64,000 nt of DNA, taken from assembly GCF_048771995.1 (NCBI RefSeq), contig NC_133024.1, positions 61,772,501 to 61,836,500 on the forward strand, in the 5' to 3' direction. The notes beneath the pieces were generated by a model. That model worked only from the letters and a program-made list of their open reading frames with translations. It did not search any database and was not told the DNA's origin. The position numbers and the translations under genes are program-made. This document shows, in pieces, positions 1 to 13,150 of the stretch (position 1 is the stretch's first letter; every line of letters starts with the position of its first letter). The stretch is from Taeniopygia guttata. Its lineage: Eukaryota > Chordata > Aves > Passeriformes > Estrildidae.

Positions 1-432
1 TTTCAAGGTTCATTTGGACAGAGTGCTAGATAATCTTTCCTAGGCTCTTCTGTGAATAGTTGGACCATGAATGGTTTGAAGTCCCTTCCAACATGGGCTG
101 TTCTACAGTTCTGTGAAATCTGTATGGGTGTGCTGCCACAGAATTGTAGCAAGAGTGAGTGCTATGTGCCTTTTTCCCAGCCCATTGGTTAGAATGCAGC
201 TTTGGCAGAGAGGACATCTTCAGGAAGGATTATTTGCTGTGGTTTTTATTTCCAAAGCAAGTTGTCCCTGTATGCATATACCTGACTTGAGTATTTCCCT
301 TCCAGGACTATTGCTTAATGACAAGCAGCATGAGCCAAATGATCTACAGAGAACAGAGGGTTTTGTTGTTGGTTTGTGTGGAGGTTTTTTTTGCAGGAAA
401 ATATGGGGGGAATAAAAGGCTCAAAGGAAGAT
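1..432. other. No gene seen
   Basis: Only short chance frames are present. There are no repeats or splice-like coding segments that I can support. Confidence 0.5.
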
Positions 433-583
433 TGTGGAGTCTCCCACTCTGGAGATATTCAAAACCCACCTGGATGCACGCCTCTGTAACCTCCTCCAAG
501 TGACCCTTCCTGGGCAGGGAAACTGGACTAAATGATCTCCAGAGGGCACTTCCAACCCAAACAATTCTGTCACTCTGATAAGA
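433..583 (+). mobile_element. CR1 LINE 3'-end fragment
   Basis: This matches the 3' tail of a CR1 retrotransposon as I know the consensus. It runs from a GGAGATATTC-type block through GGACTAAATGATCTCCAGAG and CTTCCAACCC to a CAATTCTGTCACTCTGAT end, which corresponds to the usual ATTCTGTGATTCTG terminus. The 5' part is missing, as is normal for CR1 copies. Several substitutions relative to the consensus indicate an old copy. Identification is by recalled consensus only. Confidence 0.85.
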
Positions 584-3500
584 CTGGAAATAAAGGAGTG
601 GAAGTAGGAAGGGCAGGGAGGAAAGAGAGCTGGAATAGCACAGGGAAGCTAAGAGGACCGTGGTTCAGCACTTTTCCATGCTCTCATTTTATCTGGAAGT
701 TGTGCTTTGGAAGTTCTTCTTTACTTGTGCCAGTGGTATGTGTAAACCACTAGATAGCAGGCAACTACAAAAAGCAGTAACTCATTAAAATGGACATGAT
801 ACTCCACAACAAGAAGAAAATGTTACTGGGCCCTTTTAAGAGAAAACCACTATAGAAATGAGTTTGCCAGTAGCACTTGCAAGGATCAGAAAGATTCTTG
901 GTGCAGTTTGCCAGGGCCTTTTTCAGCAGTTCTTCATAGAAAACTGTTTATTTTTACAGTGTACAAAACAGTCCTACTTGGCTTTGAAGCCACTGAGAGA
1001 TGAGGTATCTGTCCCAGTGGGCTTACAGAATAACTACAAACAGTGACATTCTCAGACGTCCTCATACTTGTGTCCATGTGTTCTGTTCCATGTGTGTGTG
1101 AGTATTTTCAACTCTGCCAAAGTGTAACCACACAAATCTTACTGGGCAGAAGGGGAGTTGTGTATCTGAATTCTGTCCAGGGGTTTGGAAGCACTGAGCT
1201 TAAACTGTGTATAAAGCTTAAAGTGTGTATAAACAGTGTGTTTTTTGGTTGACATAACCTAAGCCATTAGGCTCACAATACCTGGTCTCCATGAGTGAAG
1301 GGAAGGGCTTGGGAAGCTGCAATGGGTAAACACCTGGCTGCACATCTGATGCCAACAGGAATCAGGCATTGACAACTATGGAACCCGCTTTGAGGATTGA
1401 GACCTGCTAGGAACAGGTGGAACGCATCTGAAAAAGTGGAGAGTCTGCCCAAATGGAGAGTTGTGGCAGATTGATACAAGCTTAGGAACAAAGCAGGGAA
1501 GATGCAGAGAGGGATTATTGTCTATGTGAAGAAGCCTTTTGGCTGTATGGAGCTCCTCTGTGGAAGAGATGGGCTTGTTTTTGTCCCCATTTGTGAGGTG
1601 GAGAACATAGCCACCATCTGTGCTCCAAGTTGTCACTTTTCAGGGGGGAAAGTTGAATAGATTGCACTCTTTCATTAAAAATCTGGATCCTACTCAAGAT
1701 TTTGCAGTTTAATAGCCAAGAATTAATTCGCCCTGCTGGCTACAATATAGTGGATGGTGAGGGTGGTCCATCAGGAGTACACTGAGCCCTTATCATGCCT
1801 TTTTCTCACACCCATTGCTTCCTGGGATGGTCCGTGCTCTTTACACCTGGGTTTGGCAGCGCTTCATGGTTCGCTTATGGCCCACTGTCCTGACACTGTC
1901 ACTAACTTTTTTTACCTCCTTCAGCACCCTATCACCTTCAAGTATTACTAGAAAACATTTTGGACATTTTGCCAAGTTGTTGTAAAAGATGTATTTGCAG
2001 AGGGCCAAAAAAGGTCATGTGTCCCTCCACCCCAGCCTTGCTTGACAGCAACTCAGCTGATGCCGATATTGATTCCCCTTCTGCACCTACAGGGAGCTCT
2101 GTACTTTGTGTCTGTTGATTCATTTTTCCCCACCTGATCTGTGGGACACTGATTTTTCCCTCTTGTTGAGGAAGCTATGTGGTATTAATCTACTGGTGTT
2201 AGAGCAGCACCTGTTTGTCCAGTGATCATCAATCTCATCAAGGAAAGCTTCCAGGTCTCATATGGTTTACCTTCTGCAGGAGATAGAGAAAGAAATAAAT
2301 GAAGCAGGGAGAAGAATGAGGAGTGGTATGTCTTAATGAAAAAGAGATGTCTACCCCGGGGAGCCAGGAAAATAATTAAAACTAGATCCTGTGACCAGGA
2401 TTGGTGAGTGGGCAGGAAGAGGTGAAGGATGGGAAAAGAAAGGTTCATGTCCTGAAGGAAATTACATCAGCACTGCTTTCCAGCCCGAAAGCTATAACAA
2501 TAGGCACAGTTGCCCACTGAGCCTTCTTGGACTGTGGAGATAGGATAGGCTCCCATGTTCAGAAGTGTCCAGGTGCCAACAAGTGTTTCTGCTCTGCATC
2601 TCTATGAGCAGGATATCTGCAGCCAGCTGGACCCAAACAAACATCTGTGAGCTTTATTCCCCTCTCACATAGGTAAAAGTGACCTGAACGGCCAGAGGAG
2701 GAGCTTAAAGGCCCTGACTGGCATCCAAAAATCTGGTTACATTTCTTCCCTTGCTCCAAAACTCCATTGATACATGGGATGATAAACATACCTTTTTTGC
2801 CTCATGGAGGGGAGGAAGGATAGAAATTTCTACTTTTCCCCCATATCAGTGGTTTTGTGGTGCCTTGTATTTTGCTATGAGCTCCTTGAGGCAACAGTTA
2901 TTTTCTCAGTCATCTTCATGGCTTACAGAAGTCTTGATCACTGGTTATTCCTCTCAATCTCAATTGTAAGAATTTTGTTCTATTCAGGGCTATGGGATTT
3001 GCCCACCTAAAATATCCATGAAACAAATAAGTTCTCCTTGAAGAGTCCTAAGTCCTTTTTGATATTTTCTAGAAATCCATTTAAGTGAAGGCTTGGTTTA
3101 TGATGTAAACTGCTGTGCTTCTTAACAGACCTCTTTATAAAATGTGAGGATTTGATTGAAATATTTTTAAAATATTTCATTTTTTAAGATATTCTCTTCC
3201 TTGGGCCCCAGAATTCTATTGCTTTCAACTGGGCACAAGTACAGCCCTTTGCCTGAGCTCACTGGCTCCTGGCTTTGGACTGCTGTTGGTCTATTACACC
3301 CGAGGGAGTAGTATGAGGCTAATGACCAAGGGCAGAGGAGAGTTACACAAAAGTCTGCTGAATAAAGCCTGCAACAAACCAAAAATAGCTGGGGGGAGGT
3401 GGGAGGAGGAGGAGGAAGGCGGGTTGTGCTGCACGAGGTTCCAGATGGACTCTGCGTGCTGCGTTACAGCAACAGAGCCATGGGGGACGAGCGGAATGTT

Positions 3501-6500
3501 CCCATCCCTAGAGGATGTATGGCACCAACCTCCAGCACACATTCCTCACCAGGTGAAGGACTGCCCAGCTCCCTGTCCCAGGGATACCACCTAACCGACT
3601 GGGCTACAGGGCTGATGTTCAATAAAATGGGAACCAGCATGGCTCTTTGCTCCTACGGCACTTATCTTAGTAGCTAATAAGACCAATTCCTAAATAAGCT
3701 CTACAAATAATCAACATGCAGTAGCATCCTGATTTAACTAGGAGTTGAAGATAGTGCTGAAAGCATTTATTTGTGTTTTAAAAGGCTACTGGAAACCTCC
3801 TTTTCAAGGATGAGTTAAGTAGCCTCATTGTCATGTCGCTTCTGCATTTTGAAGTTAAACAGCTCCATGATCTATGAACTCAAATCACACAGTTAATTAC
3901 ACTACATTCCCCCTTCTTGCTCCCCTCCCTCTCCCACTTTGCTCTTTAAATACATTATATTTCTTTGGCAGTCCACTGAGAACAATGTCTGCTTTTGTGA
4001 CAGCAACATTGCCAGTGGTGTAAAAATCTATGCGTCTGTCAGGTTTCCCCATGTGAAACATAATTGCTTAATTTCCATTTGAAAGTACATCCCTGACATT
4101 AGAACAACGTAGACACACCAAGGATAACAATGATTTCCTGACACCTACAATGGGGCATAATGTGGTAATAAATATGTGTGCAAAATGAATGCTCCGCACA
4201 CAGAGGGAGCAGGTCTGAATTTACAGCTGCAGATGAAGTGTTCCTCAGGAAAAAAAAAAAAAAATAAAAAGAAAGAAACCAACAGATTAGCATCAGTGTG
4301 AGTCTATGTCAACCAGATGGCTTGCTATGGAAAAAGAGCTTCCCTGCTTTATTCCAGTAACCCTGGCTAGCAGGCTGAATGCCTGAGATGAGAAGAGAAA
4401 AATGATCTCATTCATTCGGAGTTTTTTTTGTCCTTGCATACATACAGTTTGAGCTGGAGCAGAGTAAAAGTTCTGAAAAGAACACAGAAGTTGTCCCTTA
4501 ATGGTGGCATGTGATGGACCAGGAAAGCTGGTTGGATGGACCAGTTCAAGCATGCCAAAAGCACAGTGGAGAGCACTGCCAGCTGGGAGGAGGAGAGTCC
4601 TCAGGGGATAGCCATGGCGTCTCGCCAGGTGTCTACTCTGCACCTTGAAATGAAGATGCTTCTCCCTCTGACTTCTCTCTACTTCAGATGGTCCTTAAAA
4701 TGGTTGGAGCAGAGGTCATCTCCCTAAGGTCCCAGTACCTAGCATCCTTAGATGTTAGTGTGATGCCGGGCATGGCCTGGCATGTTTGGTCCTGGCCTGC
4801 CAAGAGTAGACTTGAACTGGAGCACATTTGCAGTTCATATGGAGGCAGCTACACCAGGCTGCTGTCTGGTCCAGGCCACCTCATCTCATTTTAGGCATTT
4901 AACTGAATACTTAGTTAGTTTCCTTCAGGGTCACTGGGGACAAAAACACATCTTCATTTGAGTGTTGACAAGGGGTCTGGTGGTGCCTCTCTCTACAGAC
5001 TGTGGGAAAAAGTCAAAGTGTAATAAGACTCTCAACTTGGCCTGAAGTGAAATGGGATGAATCCAGGCTCAGATGTCTCCCTTCAGGGTGATGAGTGCTG
5101 TCCTTTGCCAGAGCAGGTCAGGACATCCTCACTGTCAGACTATCTGAATTACACATGGTTTCTCCCCTGAGACACTGCAGTTTGACAGCTAAGGAAGGGA
5201 CCTGTAGCTAACAGTTTGAAGAAGTCCAAGTGCACTTATCTTTACAGGCGTTTGAGACCCAATATGAAATTTACAGTGTTGGCTTGCTGCTAAAGTATCA
5301 TTTCACAAAAGCTCTGGTACCATGGTTCCTAGGACAGACATCATCTTTGGCCAATGTGCTTCATGCAGCAGGAAATTTTGCTTGGAGTCTCTGGATTCCA
5401 GTTAGAACTAAGTGCATTTCTGTGACACTGTGCTGAGGGCTGTCCTACAGAGAGGTTGTAAAAATAATCAGGGTGATTTGACCTCTCTTATCTGCAACAA
5501 ATGATGAGTTGTGACTGTGCACCAAGAAACAGGAGATGAGAATCTTCCTTCTCTTTGGAGAAGCTGTGACAGTGTTTGTTAAGACGTCCTTCAAGGCTGG
5601 GGCACCATTCGCAGGGCAAGAATTGAATAGGTATTTTTCAGTTTTCTTTGTTTAAATTCTGTTCCCAATGGAAATTTCTCACAGTAATAAATGAGGAGGA
5701 TGTTTAACTTTGATTTGGTCTACGGTAGAATTAATGTGCATGGAATATCCAGTCATCGATTCTTTTCTTGTCTTTGGCACTGAATGAATGTCTGTCATTG
5801 TGAATATCTACAAAATTACTGTTTTAATGACCTGTTTGCTTCAATTAAGGCCTGTCTATTATCTTTCCAAGAGGCAGAGAGTTGGGGAGGGGGAGACAGA
5901 ACAGGAGAAAAAAGCTGATCACTAGGATGTGTGAGTAGAACATTTAAGGGGCCAGCTGAAATGGAGAGTGGATTTGGAAAGGCTGTGTGATGAATCTGTG
6001 ACATTGCAATATTTCAATCATCACATTTCAGATTCTGGTTCATGCATCATTTGCTATGAAAGTTTTGAGATTTTAATCAGTGTTTCAAGAGTAAATTGAT
6101 ACAGCCTAATCATTTAGAATCTCTGGCACAAGACCAAAGTGTATTATGTTAAGTGTATGTTATGTATTATAAAAGCTGCTTGCTGAAAATTAATTGAGTA
6201 TTCCCGTGCTAGATAATGTTTCTCCATTCCCCAGAGCCCATCCCTTTGCGTGCGAGTGTTTTCCCAAGTGCAATGCAGATGCCAGAGAAAAGGTGAATAT
6301 ATAACATATGTAAAAGACTGGCTCAGTTTGACATAGCACAGCATAGCTCAGGAGGCCTGCTTGCCTCCCTGACTGGACTGTGGGGTTGTTTATTTGTCTG
6401 CATGATGTGTAGGAAGAAAATTTCCGGGTACAAAATGACAGAAAAATGTATTTTCCAAAAAAGAAAAATATAAGAAATCCTATTAAAAAATCGAATGTGT

Positions 6501-8221
6501 TTGCATTTCTACTGATGACCTATGTGGACTTGGCAGAACAAGCAGCCCAAGTAAATGACACAGTTAGCAGCCAGTGGGTCTACGTAACGAGTGTGCCACA
6601 CACGTGTATTGAAAGGCTCACTAAATGCCCATGTTGTGCTTGTCCTGCATCCTGCTTGGCCTGTGGCAATCCTGATAAAAGGAAAAAGTTCCAAGATGAG
6701 GAGCTGGGCACAGCTTTGATTTGCCAAAAGCCAACAGTGGGTGGCCACCAGCATTATTTGTCCTCTGTGCTGACATTTCTGCTACAAAATATTTCCACTA
6801 CAAAACATTTTCATCTGCTGAAGTTGGTTTCTCAAGGGGATTTGCATTTTGGATTTGGGATTTTGGAACTTTCCCTGTCTACCTAGTACAGAGGAAATAG
6901 ATTCGAATACCCGTTCTGCCTCATGCGCAGTTCTGCACAGGGACTTCCAAGATAAATCTTCCCACCACCAGCATGTTCTTCCCAGCATGCTAGTCAAAGC
7001 TGTCCTAACTAGTTTATTGGTCATTAGGCAAAAGAAGATGGGTATTTGCTGGCTGTAGTTGGATCTCACTTCCCTCAGCTCCAGTCTCAAGTCCTCATTA
7101 CACATTTTCTCCCTTTACCACCTTTTAGAAAATGGAAAAACATCAACACCTGGAGCATGTGTCCATCCTCTCATCTTCTCATGAGATCTCAGCACAGGTT
7201 CATTAGCCTCAACTGGACAAGCCAAAAGTTTGAAGCCCATTTGTGCACATCCCAGGCAAGAGTCCAACCCCTCTCCCTACCCTGCCTCCCACACCAGTGT
7301 TGAAGTCCCTCAGACACGAAGTGAGAAGAAAGGCAGCATTTGTCTTGATAGCTTTGACCAGGACACCTAGCTTTCCCCTTTGGCTGGCTGTCTATCTTTC
7401 TTTGACTTTTTTTAAAGCCCCAAGGCAATGGAAGGAAAACATTTGTTTGGGGTCACTTTGAATTCTTCAGTCAAACAGAATGAATTGTTTAATTCCACTG
7501 AATATTAGGAATTTCTTTTTTTTTTTTTTTTCCTGTTTCAGTTTAATGGATAATCTCCTCCTCAAGTGGAAGATCAATAATTCCAGTGGTTTTAATTTGG
7601 GCACACCTATTACCAATATTTTTTAGATCAGATATAGTCCATAAGATGATGGAGGGAGATAGCTGGAAGGAGGTCATTCAGCTCTCCTGAGGAAGTAGCA
7701 TCTCAAAGGACTCAAGAACTCCTTTCTGCCCAGAAAATTTGTAGTCCCTTGCCTCCACCCGTGGCCTGGTTTGTATCACAGAAAAGCCAAAAGTACACGT
7801 GCTGGGTGCATGCACAGCATCCCTCATGGGCTGAGAGGGGAAGTCCCACAGCTGGCTTTTCCCTCAGGGCCCAGTTGCCCTTCAGTCATACATCTGCAGT
7901 TCCACTCTGCTGTACTCTCTGGCCCTTCTTTCAAAGGACAGCCAGCTGGCCACCTCTGTTGGCAGCTTGCTCATCACCTGGTGGTCACAAAAGAGCAGAG
8001 GGGTGCCTTGTCAACAGGCCCCCTGCTCCCAAATGAGTCCTCCTGCAGTTTATGGCTGCACCCTTTGCCCTGATGCCTGGCCCTCTGACAGGCTGTCTTT
8101 GATAACTGGAGGCGATACTTGGGTGTCCTGTGGGAGAGGCTTCCTGCTCATGATCACAGGTGATTTAGCATTGCAAGGAAATGCAGCTTAGCCACAAGCT
8201 CTTATTATTAGCATAAATATT
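584..8221. other. Unannotated DNA, no gene recognised
   Basis: I see no convincing exon, RNA gene or recent transposon in this stretch. Poly-A runs lie near 4250-4265 and a poly-T run near 7507-7530. A purine-rich, mildly CpG-containing patch lies at about 3390-3500. The interval 3730-4090 is AT-rich with several homeodomain-like TAATT motifs and has the look of conserved non-coding DNA, but nothing in a single sequence proves conservation. Open frames up to 146 codons (6446-6886) show no recognisable domain and are treated as chance. Confidence 0.4.
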
Positions 8222-8261
8222 CCACTATAAACAGAGAATATCTATTCTCCGTTTATAGTGG
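8222..8261. repeat. 40-bp near-perfect inverted repeat (hairpin)
   Basis: Two 19-base arms (8222-8240 and 8243-8261) are reverse complements with a single mismatch, separated by a 2-base spacer. The left arm starts CCACTATAAAC and the right arm ends GTTTATAGTGG. The sequence could form a cruciform or an RNA hairpin with a very short loop. It is too short-looped for a canonical microRNA precursor. It could be the remnant of a palindromic DNA transposon, but no flanking duplication is obvious. Confidence 0.8.
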
Positions 8262-10162
8262 CGCCCTTTGGTAGAACATTGAACAGGAAATAGAAATGGA
8301 GTATCCAAGAAGGCAAAATACTCATAAGATTCACAACTGGTATCCCTCTTCAACTCTTGGGGTGAAAGATCTTCCCTTTGGGAATAATTGAATGATTTAT
8401 TGACTATGATATCCTCATATTCTTCCCTTGTGTCACTGAGACACAGCTAACATTCCTCCAAGAATAGGAGGCCAAGCTCCTTTTTTCATATCTAGTGGAC
8501 AAGCTTGCAGAACTTCTTTGGAATATCCTTCAGAGGTATTGGAGACTTAACACCAGATGCCAGAAGACACAAATACTTCTGCTTCATTAAACACATACAT
8601 GAAATGGCACAACCAGGCATAAAATCTAACAAAGAGCTAGAAGCTTGGGCTGCTAGAGGTAACATCTCCTGCCTGAAAGTCCGTATCTTCCTTCCTGTTG
8701 CTGGCTGCTTATTCACCATATGGCTGTGGCCATCCAGCCGCTCCTGGTTCCTTCCTTGACTGTCCCATTGAGCTGGTCTATTACATGTGAATTTCTCTGA
8801 TCCACTAAAATACTGTTGACGGGTCTCTTGTTTCTCTAGCCCCATCAGAGCCCATAAGCCTCACCACAATCACTCCATTTCTCTCTAAACTCATCTCTGC
8901 ATCCCCCAGAAGCGTGAAGAGATGAGATGGCATCAGAACTTTCCTTCTGTCACCTATCTGGAGCTCCTACAATGAAGGATCTGAATTGCTTCAAGGGTAA
9001 CCAAGCTACCATGAACTGTTTATAGAGTCTGACCTTGGGAATGCCTGCAACAGGAAAGGAAGAAGTCATTGGCAAAATATTTACAGAGGTCAGTGCCGAC
9101 ATCAAGGAGTGACAAAACCCATCAGCGTAAGATGCAAGTGTTAGGGCTAGCAGTCATAGCTCTACACAATTCTATAGATTCATGACTTCCAAGTTTTCCC
9201 TTTTTGCAGGTCCCTCAAATCTTTTCTAAGGGAAAGACACATTCCATTATTGTGAATTTAAGTCCACTAACAAGAGGCATTCCTAATCTCAAAGAATTGA
9301 GGTAGAAAATCTCTGCTATAACTGTAAGTAATGGCTCCTAGGTGCTTCTTCTTCCAGACTTTATAGGACGACAGAATCTCAGTTTCTTAGCCAAGGTATT
9401 ACATAGGTCACCTACTGCTGAACCTGTGGCTCATCATACTTAACTCTGTGCTCTGCTTCACCTGTGAATGAAGTCAAAGACAGCGATCCAAAGTTCATGG
9501 TCAGTGTTAGTCTGAACTTTCTGTATCACGCAAAGGACTTAAATTATGGCTCCAGATCCAGCTTGAAGACACCTACCCTCATGCTGTATGTTTCTTATTA
9601 AAATAATCTCTCATTAATGTCATATTAGCAAACTGAAATTTGGGGGCTCTTTCCTCTTTTAAAGGGCAGTCACTCTGGAATGACATATAGCTCATCTTGA
9701 ACTTTATATTAGCAGCCAAAGAGAAAGGCTGTAGGCTGTATTTGATTTTTAAAATATAGGTAATAAAATTTCATCTTTTTTCATTTTGGAACTTGAGACC
9801 AAAAGAACTGAACACTTCTGTTTACCTTTATTACACAGTATTGGCATTACTAATGCCTGGACTGAAAACTCATCATCTTTTTTCATTAAAGTGCCTAATA
9901 TCAGGCTTTCCGCAATTTATTGTTCCTTATTTTTCATGTATTATGACAAACCACTAATCCTAGAATGTCTGTTGCCATTGCTAATTGGAAAGCCACTCTT
10001 CATTGTTCCTTTTTTTTCATTCTGCATTAAGGCCAACTGGCTTTAGTTGCTGGCACATAAAAAGTGAGAACAAAAAGAGGTATTAAAAAAGTGCCAAGAA
10101 AATCTCCAAGCAGTCCTCAGTGTGAACAGATCTAGCTTGTCAGTCACCTCAGGAGAAAACTC
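8262..10162. other. Unannotated DNA, no gene recognised
   Basis: This is single-copy-looking AT-rich sequence with no exon, RNA gene or repeat that I can support. Confidence 0.4.
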
Positions 10163-10380
10163 TGGTAAGGCTGACGAGACACTTTCTTGAGTGCTGCATC
10201 CAGCTCTGGGATCACCAACGTTAGAAGAACATGGATCTGCTGGAGCAAGTCCAGAGAAGGGCCACAAAGATGATCAGAGGGCTGGAGCACCTCTCCTATG
10301 AAGACAGGCAGAGAGAGCTGGAGCTGTTCAGCCTGGAGAAGAGAAGACCTTCTGGCATCCTTCCAGTACCTGAAGAGGGC
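10163..10380 (+). mobile_element. CR1 LINE, 5' segment of a copy split by an LTR
   Basis: This is a classic CR1 3' region. It contains a TGCATCCAGCTCTGGG block, then ATGGATCTGCTGGAG, AGGGCCACAAAGATGATCAG and TGTTCAGCCTGGAGAAGAG. It stops at 10380, where a solo LTR begins, and resumes at 11043. Joining the halves across the LTR restores the CR1 order (CAGTACCTGAAG then ACAAAGAAACTGGAG). The LTR is therefore younger than this CR1 copy. The left boundary is approximate. Confidence 0.9.
10376..10380. repeat. Target-site duplication, left copy
   Basis: The five bases AGGGC immediately precede the LTR and are repeated at 11043-11047 immediately after it. Five bases is within the 4-6 bp range usual for endogenous retroviruses. 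Confidence 0.85.
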
Positions 10381-10516
10381 TGTCCTGGTTTAGGGCAAAT
10401 TTGGGAGAAAACCTCTGGAAGGAGCCCCCAGAAAGCAAACTCCCGTTGCCCCTCCCTCCACCTGGTTCAGAAGTGGAAAAAACCTATTTATTTAACAGGC
10501 AAAGTACTCCCCAGCA

Positions 10517-10557
<41 letters not shown>

Positions 10558-11042
10558 ATCACCAGATGACAAAACTCTTTCACCGCTCTGAAGAGATGAC
10601 AAAGTCAGAAAGTCTCTCCTGGGAGTGGTCGCCCTGTTATCGGTCCCTCCGGTGCTGGGAATGACTGCTGCAGGCCACAAAGTGCAAAACTCTTGGTGTT
10701 TCCCAGGTCCCACTCCAGAGCAGGTTCAAATGGTTCCAAGAAAAGGGAAAGACAGTCCAGGGAAAATTCAGACTGCCCAGCTAAACTAACAAGCAAAAAA
10801 CAAAAGCAAACAGAAGCAGGAGCAAGAGCAAAGAGCAAGAGCAAAGATGAAAGCAAAAGCAAAAAGCAAAAGCAGCACTATGTACCTCTGTCTGTGTCCA
10901 GCAGACCGTGGGGAAGTGAGCAGGCTGATAACAAAACAAAACTTTGCTTTTCAGAGCCAGTCCTGAAGACACAGAACATAATATCCAGCATAAATAAAAC
11001 GGGTGACTGGGGATACGAGCATCATAATGTCACCCTAGGACA
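10381..11042 (+). mobile_element. Solo LTR of an endogenous retrovirus inserted in CR1
   Basis: This is a 662-bp element that begins TGTCCTGG and ends CCCTAGGACA, so the termini form an imperfect inverted repeat with the canonical TG...CA ends. It is flanked by 5-bp direct repeats (AGGGC). No gag, pol or env sequence is present, so this is a solo LTR left by recombination between two LTRs. An AATAAA-like motif near 10990-11000 would place the R/U5 end on the plus strand, giving a tentative plus orientation. Internal features are a 36-base A run (10518-10553) and an AGCAAA-rich stretch at about 10790-10875. A 128-codon frame at 10693-11079 is a by-product of these repeats and is not a gene. 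Confidence 0.88.
10518..10553. repeat. Poly-A run (36 bases) inside the LTR
   Basis: This is an uninterrupted A run inside the LTR. It is probably expanded by slippage and may be length-polymorphic. Confidence 0.9.
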
Positions 11043-11367
11043 AGGGCTTACAAAGAAACTGGAGAAAGATTTTTTTTAGAAGGATGTATAGTAATAGGAA
11101 AAGGGAAAATGGCTTTAAACAGAAAGGAGTGGGTTTTAGATTAAATATTAGGAAGAATTTGCTGTGAGGATGGTGAAGTGCTGTCACAGATTTCCCAGAG
11201 AATCTGAGGGTGCCTCATCCCTGGAAGTGCTCAAGGCCAGGCTGGATGAGGCTTTGGGCAACCTGGTTCAGTGGGAGGTGTCCCTGCCCATGGCAGGGGA
11301 GTTGGAACTAAATGAGCTTTAAGATTCCTTCCAATCCATACCATTCATTGACTATGATGATTCTATG
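11043..11367 (+). mobile_element. CR1 LINE, 3' segment of the split copy
   Basis: This continues the CR1 from 10380. It carries ATTAGGAAGAATTTGCTGTGA, CATCCCTGGAAGTGCTCAAG, GGCCAGGCTGGATGAGG, GGGAGGTGTCCCTGCCCATGG and the terminal GATGATTCTATG. It ends in the CR1-type short terminal repeat rather than a poly-A tail. The first five bases are the second copy of the LTR target-site duplication. Confidence 0.92.
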
Positions 11368-12899
11368 CATGGGCTCTCCTGTGGGATTTGCTCATTGTCC
11401 GTGGCAGGGCTGGTGCATTGCATGCAGCTGTCTGACAGAGCTGCTACTTTGCTTTTAATTTCTTTTGTCATCTGCCATATCACCAACACTACAGCTCACA
11501 TAGCAAAAGCAGCAAACCCAAAAACCTCAGAGCAAAACTGTACTAGAAACCTCCTTATGGAAGATGGAGCAAGACAGGTGGAGTGGACCATAACCAGGCA
11601 CAGCAAATGCATGTGAGGTGGCTTGAAGGGCCATATCAGATCAGAGAAGTGGAGTGGAAAACACGGAGAATGATTCCCTTCTGTTTTGTGACTACCACCC
11701 AGCAGACCACAGCTGTGGGTGCATTACTGTAGGTGTCCACATCCTTAGAGCCTTTTTTTTTCCTTTGAACTGTTTGACTTTTCTACCTTCAATTCCCCAT
11801 ATAGCCAATAGCAATTTTATGATGTCTTCAGGAAATTTCAAAGTCTTCAAAAACATTCTTGAAAACTCAGTGATTAAGGAGATTTCAAAGTGAGGCTGCT
11901 GTGAGGCAAATGGCTAATAGAGAAATGGGTGGTGCTTTGTTCTGCACAATGTGAATGACCCTCATGGTCACCTATCATCAACACATAAAGGTGCGAACTC
12001 TGCAGTGATCAAACCAGATTAGTACTGTATTTAATGGAGTATGGTTTTATTCACAGTGTTCAACATGAATAAGGACAAATCAGACTATAAAACTGCTTCA
12101 GCTTGTGGGTCTCACATGGTATAGAATTGAAAATCTGGTGTTTAGCACGGCTTGCTGTGGTGTGGACTTCGTAGTGGTGCCCTTTAACTAAGGTTGGGTT
12201 TAGCACTAGCATAAATACATCTGCCAAATCCCACTGCTGCTGTGCAAGCTTGCTAGCCTTGAGCAAAGCTTTCCACTGGCATCAGCAATCAGCAATGTCT
12301 GCCCTGGAAACAGATAGGGCCAGGTACAAACCCAGGTCAGCAAACAAAGCCACAGCTTAGACCTCCTGTCTCTCAAGATGAGGTAACTCATTAAGGATGT
12401 GGGGACTCCAGTAGCAAAGCCAAAGGGACAGATTTTAAAGGGGTTTAGTTCCCTCTCTCCCAGGTTAGTAAGGAGGAGGGAAGCCCATAAATGCTGTAGA
12501 AAAAAAAATTGACCCTTGGGGAGCTATTTGCTATAGCATGCAGATGAGGTATGACCTGGCTCTACTAGGTTCATCTGGATCATCCTCAGCCTACCTCCCC
12601 TTGTGTGAAATAAAGTATCAGAGTTCTCCATAGCAGTTACCACTTCTCTGCCAGCCTTTCGGCAGTATCTGCCTCCTGAAGGGCTCAGAGGAGGAAGAAA
12701 GCAGGGGTGACAAAACATAGTGCTCTGAGGAGCCAGGAAAGCACGGACTCAAAAGCAGGAGGGAAGAAAGGCTTTTAAGAGCCAAGTTTTCTTACATTTT
12801 CTTTTCCTTTAATGAGTACAGTCTTGCTTGGATCCTCGCATCCACACAAAGGCATGTGGGTAGTTGCCAAGTTGGGTTTGTGTGTGCAGCTATCACAGA
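11368..12899. other. Unannotated DNA, no gene recognised
   Basis: I see no supported exon, repeat or RNA gene here. Confidence 0.4.
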
Positions 12900-13150
12900 G
12901 CTTATGGGGTAATGGATCCAAAAAGGGATTAGACAGATTCAGAGAGGGTAAATCTGTGGTGGCTGTTAAACTTGGTGGTCTGGACACAACCTCAGGCCTA
13001 GAAAGCCTTTAAATTGCTGATTGCTGGAAGCCAGGACAGGATGCCAACCAGAGCCTTAGTCTCTGCATTTCCCATTCTTAAAGATCTTCCCTAAGGATTT
13101 TCTACTGAATGCTGACCTAGACAGACCTTTGATCTGACTGTGTTCTGCCA
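12900..13150 (+). mobile_element. Old CR1/L3-like LINE 3' relic
   Basis: The stretch contains the blocks GGGATTAGACAGATTCAGAG, GCTGTTAAACTTGGTGGTCT, TTGCTGATTGCTGGAAGCCA and CTAGACAGACCTTTGATCTG. These are degraded versions of an old amniote LINE 3' end, whose last part normally reads like CTAGATGGACCTTTGGTCTG. Heavy divergence marks it as ancient. The family name and both boundaries are tentative. Confidence 0.55.

Noticed and set aside
6446..6886. A 146-codon plus-strand frame
   Set aside because: No domain, signal, splice context or repeat origin recognised; its length is within chance expectation for AT-rich DNA.
10693..11079. A 128-codon plus-strand frame with Lys/Ser/Gln repeats
   Set aside because: It lies inside the solo LTR and results from AGCAAA-type low-complexity sequence.
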